This document shows, one piece after another, positions 22,301 to 31,600 of a stretch of DNA of 64,000 nucleotides. Within the stretch, counting starts at the first letter, position 1. Every line of letters begins with the position of its first letter. The position numbers and the translations under genes were made by a program. Below the pieces are notes generated by a model. That model saw only the letters and a list, made by a program, of their open reading frames with translations. It had not been told where the DNA came from and did not search any database. Source of the stretch: Beta vulgaris subsp. vulgaris (lineage: Eukaryota; Streptophyta; Magnoliopsida; Caryophyllales; Amaranthaceae); the NCBI RefSeq assembly GCF_026745355.1, contig NC_079209.1, positions 26,501,763-26,565,762 of the forward strand, read 5' to 3'.

Positions 22301-25300
22301 TATAAGGCAGTGGGGTATCGACCACCAGAAATTCGACTGGTAGGCTTCTACTCTTTCCTCTTTCCCCGAGCCTCATTGCCAATTTCACAAACCCGAGGGG
22401 TATATAGATCCTCCCCCGAAGCCTATCAGCAGCTGGTTTGTCAGGATTATATCCTTCTCGGTGTACTTGAGCTTGTGCAACTATCGACTAGAATCCTTTT
22501 AACGCGGGAGTTAGGCAATTTTCATCTCTATTACAAGGGGGTCGTCATGGGCTGTATGAATTTTCCAGTCAGGCTCCCCAAACGTCATAACGGGACACCC
22601 CACCTTCATCGCTCAATTTCTAGAACGTGTTAGCTTCATTGCTTGGAGGCGAGCCTTGTGGGCTCGGTTGGTTACAGGTATAGCCTCCTACTATCAACCC
22701 GACATACCCGTCGGTGTTGTCACTATCGTTTTTTGCTTCCTTTTCATTCCCCTTTTCTTCCCGAGAGTGCTTGATGTATCTGTTCAACTTTCCTTGATCA
22801 GTTAGGTGATCCAAGGTTTTCTTAGTTCTCGACAGTCCTCTTTCCTTTGAAGTTCTTATGGGGGGAGGAATGAGTAATATCGACTTGATTTTCATGTCTG
22901 GGTAGATCTCACGTGTGTTCTTGTGAAGCGGGGATCATTCCCATTATCCGTAGCTCTCGGGAGGAGTTGTTGGTTGCTCTTGGTGCTCTTGTTGGATTCC
23001 TAGTAAGGGACTTCCTTCTTTCTCTTTCTTGACTTCTCTATGACAGGTTTGCAAATGTCTGGGGCTTGAATGAACTTTTGGGCCCGACTTATAGCCTAAG
23101 TGAATGTAGTGACTTCATTCTCAACCAAGGACCATTTGAACTTGTCTTGGCCAGAGCCCTGACATTAAGGCGGTGAAGGCTACCCCGTCCTGAAGGTCGG
23201 AGATTTTCACGGACTCTTCATTGAATCTCTTGATATAATCATCTAGGTTCTTATGCTCTTGCTGCTTGATTGACATTAAATGGAAGCTTGTCTTCTTATG
23301 CCGACTCTCGACAATGAAGTGCTGGTGGAACAATGTTTCTAACACCGAAAAGTTTGTGATTATGCAGGGAGAGATTTTCGAGAACCAACTAAGTGCTAAC
23401 TCTTTGAGAGTCGTCGGGAAGTAACGACACCAACTGGCTTTGCACCCGGTTTGCAAACTCATCTGGGCCTTGTGATCATTAGGGTCGCTGTTCCCCGAGT
23501 ACTAGTCGATCAGGGGGACCTTGACCTTACCCGGGTTAGGAACTTCCATGATCTCCCGAATGTAGGGTGTCATGAAGTTAAGTACTCCTCGGTTAACTAG
23601 ACGGGATTCTTGTTTTTGGGGAGTTCGGAATGGGCCTGTTCCTCTTGGTGGGTTTTCTTCTAATTGGCCCTTCTGTTATTGCTCGGGGTACCCCTTGGTT
23701 GAGTTGGGGGATTCTTGTTATGAGCTCCCGCAGGCTGCACTGCATGTTAGCATTTAGTTGCTGGGGTAACCGTTTCTATATCGGCCATGGTTATGGGAGT
23801 CAGGTATGGATGGTAAGGTTCACGAGGAATGGAGTGCTCTTCATTGCGAAGGGTGGATCCCTCGTCGTTTATCGCGAGCGATTCGACCAGCATTGGGACT
23901 GAATCGATGTTGGTGGCCGCAGTAGTGACGCTATGGTTATTTTCCTTCCGGGTGCCATGTTGCTCTCGATACGTGACTTTGAGATGTAGTGTCCCCACAA
24001 CCGGCGCCAAACTGTTTCCGCCTAGAAACTAGTTAAAGGAATGATGTATGGTTGGTGAGAGTCAAATCCCAAGCCGGAGCGTAAGCCCGAGTCTTGTTAC
24101 TCAAAGCCCTGCAAAACAAGGAAGACTGGCTCGAGGGCGTTCCCGGAATAGTCACTCTGACCCTTAAGTTAGTGTTGGGTTAGAGAGAGAAAGTGAGTAA
24201 TTGTAAAGAGAGATGTTTTGGTTTGGTTAGGTGAGAATTGAATACTTATTCCCTGCGTGGGTTCACTGCTTTTATAATGTTGGGGATTTCCCGGTTTCCC
24301 AGACACGAAACCCTATCTTGGGAACATCCATGCTTTAAGGAAAGTTGTCTGCATTTTCTGGTAAAGTTCTTGTCAACCTAAAAAAGCTGATGGGCATCTT
24401 GAAAGTATGCCATATTGACTTTTTAGGTGGGACCTTTAGGAACATGTTGTACAGACTTTTAGATGGCTTCATATAATATTATTTGACTAGATCAGGGGCC
24501 CAAAAATATAGTATTTATTTATGGGAAATTTTCAATGATAAACTTGAACTTTTTGAGTTTCTCATTGGTGGCCTTAAGATTTTTTTTTAATCCCACGGAT
24601 AACCCTCAATGGTTGTATTATTCCTAAATTTGACCTTATTGAGGAAAAAATTAACCATTAGTTTTGTTAACTTTTCATTAGAACTAATGTCTTGGCACAC
24701 AAACCAAGGTGGTCTTCATCATTCTTTCTTTCAATTTTGACCCTTAAGGGCCAAAATGACACTCAATTTCGTAGTCGACAAATTTTCAGACATGAAAACC
24801 AATTTAGACTTTAAATTTGACCCTTAAGGGTTAAAATGTTCCCCAAAACTTTAGCAAAGCCATATTTGCGGCATGTAAACCTAGACAATTTTCAAGCACG
24901 CAATATGAGAAATTTATTCTAGTGAAAGGTTAACAAAACTAAAGTTTTTTTTACTCTATAAGGTGACATTTGGAAATAAAATAATAATTGAAGGTTACTA
25001 GTGGGAATAAAAAAAACTTAGGGTCACCAATAGCAAATTCGAAAAGTTTAAGGTTATCATAAGAAATTTCCCTTTATTTATTGGCCAGAGCCAGACCAAA
25101 TGTCAAGATGTAAACTTTCAGGTAATTTGCTGCTACTAAAATCGAAGCTGTTATTATATCCAGCAATTTGCTTTGGTATAGTGTCACATATATCCGGGGC
25201 TTTCTAGTTCTTGATCTTGCTCCAGTTTTTCTATGATCTGTCACAACATTCTTTGGACAAAATATAATCTTATTTTGTGTCATTTGTTATTCCATGTATG

Positions 25301-25580
25301 AAGTATAAACTTGTTAAGAATCACTTCTACATGAATGTTTTTCCTCCTTTTAATCCTTTCCTTGAACCAGGCTTTCAAGCTTTGGTGGAACAACATTCCA
25401 TTCGTCCAACATCCTAGGTATACTAATCCAGCATACAGAGAGGAAGCTGCATCACGTGATAAGATGATAAATTGCTGCAAGGCAGGGGACTTTAAAACAA
25501 GTGGTTTGTGCCCAAGAGATGACAGGAATGTAACAACGCATCAATTTAGTTGGACTGATGCAAAGTGGCCCTGGTCATAG
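16255..25580 (+). CDS. DUF1365-family protein gene, last three exons (5' part missing)
   Basis: Three exons with consensus splice sites join in one phase: 16255-16347, 18906-19106 and 25371-25580 (TAG stop). Together they encode the C-terminal 167 residues of a DUF1365-type protein. Family landmarks are VTNTPWGERVSF, LHVSPFM, DMEGNW, FFWLMPHKVAVWIYW and the final KLWWNNIPFVQHP. Bacterial members have the same VTNTPWGE, HVSPFM and IYWQALRLW blocks and often sit beside cyclopropane-fatty-acid synthase genes. The biochemical role is unknown. No stop or frameshift breaks the three exons, and codon phase is conserved, so the gene looks under selection. The 5' exons are not in the window, so the preceding intron is at least 16 kb unless the gene has lost its start. 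The last intron (6.3 kb) is filled with retrotransposon remnants. Confidence 0.82.
16348..18905. other. intron of the DUF1365 gene
   Basis: About 2.6 kb. It has a 172-codon open stretch at 16965-17483 that matches nothing I know and has no start context, so I regard it as chance. A TTCAAATAAGTTC-type AT-rich repeat lies near 17700-17790. The acceptor at 18905 is ATAAATCCTGCAG. Confidence 0.65.
18906..19106 (+). CDS. DUF1365 gene, internal exon b (201 nt)
   Basis: Sixty-seven codons in phase 0, from DMEGNWKMKA through IPGDDLSVIITVQHPDLGEY to KVAVWIYWH. The donor is CAT|GTAAGT, a full consensus. It encodes the hydrophobic MLFFWLMPH segment typical of the family. Confidence 0.85.
19630..20650 (-). 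pseudogene. Ty1/copia remnant (gag knuckle, protease start, LTR-like tail)
   Basis: On the minus strand, a zinc-knuckle relic (YSDEKGHFQA, both leading Cys lost) lies near 20450-20430. It is followed by VTMVEDEENIIDAF and the copia protease start WVLDMRCAFHICHREQDF at about 20305-20250. The active site should be D-T/S-G but is DMR. After INLPNG the polymerase is gone. Sequence with an LTR-like character (CTTGGGATTATTGGTAGTTA near 19830) follows. The ends could not be fixed. Confidence 0.6.
20929..24009 (-). pseudogene. Tat-type Ty3/gypsy gag-pol remnant
   Basis: Reading right to left: a gag start region just after the primer site (24010-23747), then the gag core at 23462-23121 with LKELALSWFSKI and EHKNLDDYIKRFNEESVKI. 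A linker follows at 22895-22620. The protease tail at 22388-22182 has FLVVDTPLPYNAIMGRP. Reverse transcriptase pieces lie at about 22000-21290, including a YVDDIIVKSKK box near 21360 (metal-binding Asp pair present). The connection domain is at 21291-20929, with MKLNLKKCVFGVKG and FLVDERGIEASPDKI. Frames change repeatedly, and RNase H and integrase are missing, so the element is truncated at its 3' end. The long gag linker and the primer type suggest the Tat lineage. Confidence 0.82.
23992..24009 (-). other. primer-binding site of the Tat-type element
   Basis: Minus strand TGGCGCCGGTTGTGGGGA, close to the complement of a plant tRNA-Asp 3' end. It sits three bases inside the LTR edge at 24013. 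Confidence 0.72.
24013..24512 (-). repeat. 5' LTR (or part) of the Tat-type element
   Basis: In plus view it begins TGTTTCCGCCTAGAAACTAG, so the minus-strand LTR ends GGCGGAAACA right before the primer site. The far edge is not clear and must lie before the MULE foldback at 24514. No second LTR was found. Confidence 0.5.
24523..25072. mobile_element. MULE-type foldback MITE, 550 bp, TSD TTTATTTAT
   Basis: A perfect 9-bp duplication, TTTATTTAT, occurs at 24514-24522 and 25073-25081. The arms are inverted over about 150 bases: GGGAAATTTTCAATGATAAA at the left, and GGGAAATTTCTTATGATAAC in complement at the right. It has no coding capacity. A partly inverted TTGACCCTTAAGGGCCAAAA tract is in the middle. 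Confidence 0.85.
25371..25580 (+). CDS. DUF1365 gene, terminal exon (210 nt)
   Basis: From AFKLWWNNIPFVQHPRYTNP to WTDAKWPWS and a TAG at 25578-25580. The acceptor is TTGAACCAG. The exon supplies the conserved LW-x-x-x-PF-x-x-HP ending plus a hydrophilic tail rich in Arg, Asp and Cys, the usual length for plant members as far as I recall. Confidence 0.84.
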   Translation, partial: AFKLWWNNIPFVQHPRYTNPAYREEAASRDKMINCCKAGDFKTSGLCPRDDRNVTTHQFSWTDAKWPWS

Positions 25581-26430
25581 ATGCTACAAGGCACCACTTT
25601 CTATCTTCACATTGTAATCAGAGTTGAGCAGGTAAAGCAACTATTTTCAACCTCATGTGGCGGCGTTGGAAGAGATTGAAACTTAATGCTGGGGCTGACA
25701 AGAAGCTTCGGATGAATCTAGATCTTCACGGCCATTGGTCGGGCGGCACCATTGAAGAGCATGTCCAACGTATAAGAAACATGATGAAACACGTCGAGTA
25801 AAAGTTGCACTAAATCTTGCTTGTAATTTTTCAAATGCTGGTTGCATTGGTCATGTACGTTTATCATATTGTTGACATGTTCTTCAACGATGTATCAAAT
25901 TCTCATGGAAACCTCTGGAAATCCAGAATTACTTCCAATCATGAGCGGGTGGAGTGCCAGAAATTTGCGAGGATAATGTGGAAAACGAGTTTTGCTGGAA
26001 AAATGGGTTTGAGATGGAATTAAGTTTGCTCTTCACTGGCATTAACTTGACTTGTTATTCAACAAGGCTCAACTCCTCAAGTATCAATAGGCTTTCATTT
26101 ATCTTATAAGTTCATTCAAATATGTTATATCATGTGTTGCCTATTTGGAGAATGGGTTAGGGCTCATTAGTTGTGTGTAAATATACTATGCTTTGAAAAA
26201 CTCTAAATGCATAAGGTTCAGTATAAAACAACTTATTACTGTACATATGTACTAGTAGTAAAGAAAGTGGATGCAATCTATTTTAGTTAGTAAAATCTTG
26301 TGGGAGTAATGCTCAAGACCTGGGACCAAATCTCATCTACATTACTATGTTTAGTTGCTCATTTAAATAAAAAAAATGTAACCTTAAATATTTGATAATT
26401 GATACAAGGTTAAAAAACCTAAATAGCAAA
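25581..26430. other. 3' flank of the DUF1365 gene
   Basis: Probably holds the 3' UTR. A 48-codon plus-strand open frame at about 25656-25802 begins MWRRWKRLKLNAGADKKL and contains LHGHWSGGTIEEH. It resembles nothing I can name and may be UTR or a remnant. Several ATTTATCTTATAAG-like A/T signals lie near 26100, but no certain poly(A) site can be given. Confidence 0.4.
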
Positions 26431-26431
26431 G

Positions 26432-26656
26432 TTGTTGTTGGGACATAAGGAGCATCGAGGGGAGAGAGTTAGAGAGAGAAGGGGGAGAAAGAGAAGATTG
26501 AAGTCTAAGCCATCTAATATGTTAGATTTTGGGAAATACTTTGTTGTTGGGACATAGGGGGCATCGAGGGGAGAGAATTAAAGAGAGAAGGGGGGAAAAG
26601 AGAAGATTTAAGATTTGAAGTGTAAGCCATCTAATATGTTAGATTTTGGGAAAAAA
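26432..26656. repeat. tandem duplication, about 110 bp x 2
   Basis: TTGTTGTTGGGACATA begins copies near 26432 and 26541. Both include GCATCGAGGGGAGAGA and end GCCATCTAATATGTTAGATT. The second copy has a small insertion (TTAAGATTTGAAG). Confidence 0.82.
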
Positions 26657-26694
26657 ATTCATTAATTGGAGTGAATTACATTGATCAGTATATA

Positions 26695-26785
26695 CTTGTT
26701 TCATTTCGTTTTAAATGCAACAAATGAATATTTTTTATCTCACAAATAATACTCATTTGTTGCATTTAAAACGAAACGGATGAAG
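26695..26785. mobile_element. short foldback MITE (Tc1/mariner, Stowaway-like)
   Basis: The left arm CATTTCGTTTTAAATGCAAC pairs with the right arm GTTGCATTTAAAACGAAACG, giving a near-perfect 37-base hairpin around an AT-rich loop. TA dinucleotides flank both sides. It is 91 bp with no coding capacity. Confidence 0.65.
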
Positions 26786-26844
26786 TATAATGTTACAGTA
26801 TTATCGTTAACCCTATTGGCAACATTAAATTGTTACGTATTTTT

Positions 26845-27316
26845 CACTATATATCCCTGAATAATTTTGTTTTCACAATATATCCTACAACTTTTCAAAA
26901 TTTACTTTGCACCTTTCAATTTCTTCAAAATCCACCATATGTGAATGTCTAATGATCATCAATTGTTTTAGTCATTACTCCTTAATTATGTTAATAGACC
27001 CTAATCGACCTCTATTTGACTCATTAATCTTAATCGACCACCAATAAAGCACCAACTATGGCCCTTTCATCTCTCTTTCTCCATAACTTTCTTCGCTTTT
27101 TCTTTCGTCATGAATGGTGTTTTGATGGAGGTCTATTAGGGCAAATAGGTCAAATAGTAGTTAATTAAAGTGTAGTAACATAATCAATCGTTAATGATAA
27201 AAAAAACGTTGGCAGTTGTTAGTCAATAATGGCATATTGTGAGATGGAAGGAGATTGAGCGGTATATGCTGAATTTTAAAAAGTTGAAGGGTCTACAGTT
27301 AAAATTATGAATTGTT
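26845..27316. mobile_element. probable foldback element, weak
   Basis: The left side has CAACTTTTCAAAATTTACTT, and the right side, in complement, has CAACTTTTTAAAATTCAGCA, with similar neighbours. Arms are diverged and no target duplication was found. The boundaries are approximate. Confidence 0.3.
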
Positions 27317-27516
27317 TATTCAGTCTGTTCCGTCTATTGTATACCGCAAACTAGATTGTTTTCTTAAATATGTTGAGCTAGACAAGATGTTTTAAGCCAC
27401 CAAGAATGAATTTGTGATTCGACAATGTGTACTCTGGAACCTGTTAGTAGAAGCAGAATCATTATTAGTGATTCTATATGTTTTGTGAAAGCTCCAAATG
27501 GATCAGGGATCATAAG

Positions 27517-28217
27517 TGTCAAAGGACCAACTCAACCAAAAGCTTAAGCTGATGGTTGAGGCCCCAGGAATAGATTTATACTCTATCACCCCCCTCACGT
27601 AAGAGCCCTTTGGGCTTGAAGTGTGGATGCAGAATAGAGTATAAATCTATTCCTGGGGCCTCAACCATCAGCTTAAGCTTTTGGTTGAGGCCCCCCAGGA
27701 ATAGATTTATACTCTATATGGGGCCTCAACCATAAGCTTAAGCTTTTGGTTGAGTTGGTCCTTTGACATGGTATCAGAGCCAGTGTGACATAAAGGTCAC
27801 GGGTTCAAATCTCATCACCCCCTCATTGCTAAGTGGAATATTTAGCGCCAGGTATGAGGGAGACCTGTGCTGCATCCACATTTCAAGCCCAAAGGGCTCT
27901 TGCGTGAGGGGGCGTGATAGAGTACAAATCTATTCCTGGGGCTCAACCAAAAGCTTAAGCTGATGGTTGAGGCCCCAGGAATAGATTTATACTCTATCAC
28001 GCCCCCTCACGCAAGAGCCCTTTAGGCTTGAAGTGTGGATGCAGCACAGGTCTCCCTCATACCTGGCGCTAAATATTCCAATGAGAAATGAGGGGTGGAT
28101 GAGATTCGAACCCGTGACCTTTTTCTCACGTTGGCTCTGATACCATGTCAAAGGACCAACTCAACCAAAAGCTTAAGCTGATGGTTGAGGCCCCAGGAAT
28201 AGACTTATACTCTATCA
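27517..28217 (-). mobile_element. compound inverted TRIM retrotransposon, TSD ATAAG
   Basis: The outer ends are direct 72-bp LTRs in minus sense (27517-27588 and 28146-28217, one difference seen), starting TGTCAAAGGACC and ending CTCTATCA. They are flanked by a perfect 5-bp duplication, ATAAG (27512-27516 and 28218-28222). Between them lies a minus-sense internal piece, then an inverted plus-sense unit: LTR ending at 27768, primer site TGGTATCAGAGCC at 27769-27781, purine tract GTGAGGGGGCG, LTR start at 27915. A head-to-head LTR hybrid (27915-27999) follows. The last part is a normal minus-sense internal region with its primer site at 28133-28145. There is no coding capacity. The single duplication implies that the whole rearranged structure inserted once. 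Confidence 0.82.
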
Positions 28218-28227
28218 ATAAGTATTA

Positions 28228-28484
28228 CTCTCTCCATCCCATAATATAGTGCTCGTTTCTCTCGCTTGAGGTCAAACTTTACAATCTTTGACCAAATATT
28301 CTCATTTGTATATATAAAAAAATATATTAATGTGGGATTGTGTTAGTTTCGCCTCAATGTATAGTTTCATAATATCAACTTTTTATATTTTTTAATAATA
28401 AGGAACTGAAGATATAAAAGGTCAAATGTTTATCTTGGAGACCGTGTAAAAAAAAACAAGTACTATATTATGGGACAGACGGAG
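28228..28484. mobile_element. Stowaway-like MITE (Tc1/mariner), 257 bp
   Basis: The ends CTCTCTCCATCCCATAATAT and, in complement, CTCCGTCTGTCCCATAATAT form the terminal inverted repeats, flanked by TA at 28226-28227 and 28485-28486. The CTCC-TCC-TCCC terminus is the hallmark of Stowaway elements. No open frame. Confidence 0.85.
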
Positions 28485-28616
28485 TATAAGAGAAGTGTTT
28501 TGTATAAGCTATCAAGGAGATTATGTGATTTAGTGATAAAAGTTATTCTGGTATCTTGGTGTAATATTTTTGGACATTTTGTTATATCAATTCATGTAGT
28601 TGTTGATGGGATGTCG
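28485..28616. other. spacer before the 1.6 kb array
   Basis: Short AT-rich sequence with no feature seen. Confidence 0.5.
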
Positions 28617-31600
28617 TATACCTGACAAAAATAATTCCTGCAAACCTTCGAACATTATAGTAGGGTAAGTAGGGTCGAATCCACAGAGAGATGGTCGTTC
28701 TAATCTAGCCTCTAAGGCGTGGAGAAACTAAACAAGATCAGAAATATTATAATTAAAGCTCTAAACTAATTAAACTACGAAAATAAAACTAAAAGGATCT
28801 AATAGGGTTATGGTTCACCATGTTTATACTTACAATCTATCAAAATATCTTCAATAATTTAACTAATCAGATATCTAGAGCACAAGTTAATCTTACAATC
28901 GGGTCTTTAACGTTTTTTTAAATCAACATATGCAGTACGGTAGCTAACATAATCAGATTTGCTTTTTGTAGGCAAACCTCTAAAAGTAACATCATGGTCA
29001 ATACAAAGAATTATTAGCAATATTTAATCAAACATTGATCAGATTGCAAGATTAACAATAAAAACACTAATCAATTAGAGATATCAATAACTAATCATAC
29101 CATCAATAAATATCAATCAAATCATAGTATATAAACATGGATTTCCAAACCCTAGAAATAAAAACTACTCTATCATGAAATAAATAATGAAACCTAAAAC
29201 GATAAAATAAAACATAACTAAAGAAATCAATGAAAGAAACTAATATAATTCATAAATTAATGAAGAAGAATAAAAACTAGGGTTTACCAACTAAATACTA
29301 GAGAGAAAAGGAAGAAATTTAAAACAATAAAGGATTTTTTAACAAGAATAATACAAACTTTTGCCCGTTCTCTCGTAATAATACAAACTTTTGATTATTT
29401 TTTAATAATACAAATTTTTGATCAAAATTCCTCCAGTAGGGCAATGCTGATTGTTAACTTGTTGTAGGAGGTAACAAGCTGAGGTGGTTTAGGGGGGTGG
29501 GGGTTCGGGGAGGAGGGAGAAAGAAAGATCATTTTGTAATTTTTTTTGTCCAGTTTTACAGGTTACAAGTTAACTTGACCTACTGGAGCAATTTTGATGT
29601 AAAGTTTGTATTATTAAAAAATAATCAAAAGTTTGTATTATTTCAAGAGAACGCGTAAAAGTTTGTATTATTGTAGTTAAAAAATCCAACTATAAATTAA
29701 AACTAAGAGAATAACCTCGAAGGGAGAGCATAGCGCAAAATTGAAAACCCAATATGACTAGGAAAGTAAGTTACGAAAATAAGAAAAGTCGAAATACCAT
29801 TGAATGAGCGAGTTTAGTTATCCGCGCGTACAAACTCACATTCCAGCAGAAATAGTCCCAACTTTGGAAAGGAATACCTCCTTGAATAGTCTCCTTGGGG
29901 AGTGCCACCTATCGCTGGAAAGATATTCAAATCTAGTGTCCAAATCTGCTAGAATTATTAGATTCTAAGAAGCACATCAAACGTTATGATCAGAAGAATA
30001 GACGTGACTCCTTTTTCACATTTTTTCTAATGATTTCCCGCTTTGTTTTCGCTCCAGCTCGTAATATGACATATCCATACGATCCTTATGCATTGTAGCT
30101 TATTTCCAAGTGCTCCTAATCCTTAAGTTTAGCTAATTATACTCCAAATACGTCCTCAATGTCTGAAATTCATCAAAAACAAGAAAACATATCAATAGGA
30201 GTAGAATAACATAACTTAAGAATATAATGCAATAATGAACCTAAATATGAATCTAAATGCTCTAAAATGAAACCTAAATACACCTAAAGTTATATGTAAA
30301 TTAACTTATCAAACTCTCTGAAGCTACACCATTGTTTGTTCCCATGCAATAAGACATACACACGGAAAAAGTAAGACAACCTACAATATAGGACTACAAC
30401 AAGGCTAAACACTCAACTAATAACACAAGAGATATAATCACTACACAAACCAAACATCAAAATGATCTTGAACAAAGCTGCATATCATGTCATGTATCCC
30501 CAATCGACTCTCAAACCATACCCATACCATCTCTCCCAAGTTGAATTAAACAAAACATGGCAGACCTCACTATAGTTATGTGCACTCAAATCTCTCATGT
30601 GTTTAAGGGTTTAATAATAACTCTCAACCTAAGTAAATCGACTCAAATGAAGCAATTTCTCTTTAACTTTAACTTTTTGACTCACTTAATACTGAACAAT
30701 TGAATACGCAATGATCAAGATGAATTTAATGGGTTGTAATGAGGCTCGGGTTATTAAAAGTATCTAGGGTTATGGCTCACCATGTTTATACTTACAAACT
30801 ATCAAAATATCATCAATAGTTCAACTAATAAGATATCTACACCACATGTTAATCGTACGGTCGAGTTTTAACGCTCTCAAATCAACATATGTAGTACAGT
30901 CGCTAACATAATCATATTTGTTCATTGTAGGCAAACCTCTAAAAGTAATATCTTGGTCAATACAAATAATTATTAGCAATATTTAATTAGAAAATTAATC
31001 AGATTGCAATATTAACAATAAAAACACTAATCACTTAGAGATATAAATAACTAATCAAACCATCCATAAGTATCAATCAAATCATAGAATATAAACATCA
31101 ATTCTTAGACCCTAGAAATAAAAACTACTCTATGATGAAATAAATAATGAAACCTAAAACGATAAAGGAAAACACAATTAAAAAAATCAATGAAAGAAGT
31201 TAATAGAATACATGAATTAATAAAGAAGAATAAAAACTAGGGTTAACTAAAGAGAAAAGGAAGAAAACAAAAACTATGAATTAAAAAGAAAAGAATAACG
31301 TGTAAAGGGGAGGAGAGAGAAAGAGCGAAAACCTAATATAACTAATACTAGGTAACCAAATATGACTGGGAAAGTAATTTAATTACAAAAATAAAGAAAA
31401 GTCGAAATATCATTGAATTGGACGGAATTAGTGATCCGCGCATACAAAAACACATTCCAGCAGAAACAATCTGAACTTTGGAAAGGAATAACTCCTTGAA
31501 TAGAAGTCTTCTCGAGAAGTGCCACCTATCATTGGAAAGATCTTCAAGACAAGTTTCCAAATATGCTAGAATTACTAGATTCTAAGAAGCACCTCAAATG

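Larger units (their letters stand above)
19107..25370. other. large TE-filled intron of the DUF1365 gene
   Basis: 6.26 kb. A copia remnant (about 19630-20650), a Tat-type gypsy remnant (20929 to about 24512) and a MULE foldback (24523-25072) fill most of it. The first 500 bases and the last 290 bases look like ordinary intron. The acceptor is CTTTCCTTGAACCAG. Confidence 0.75.
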
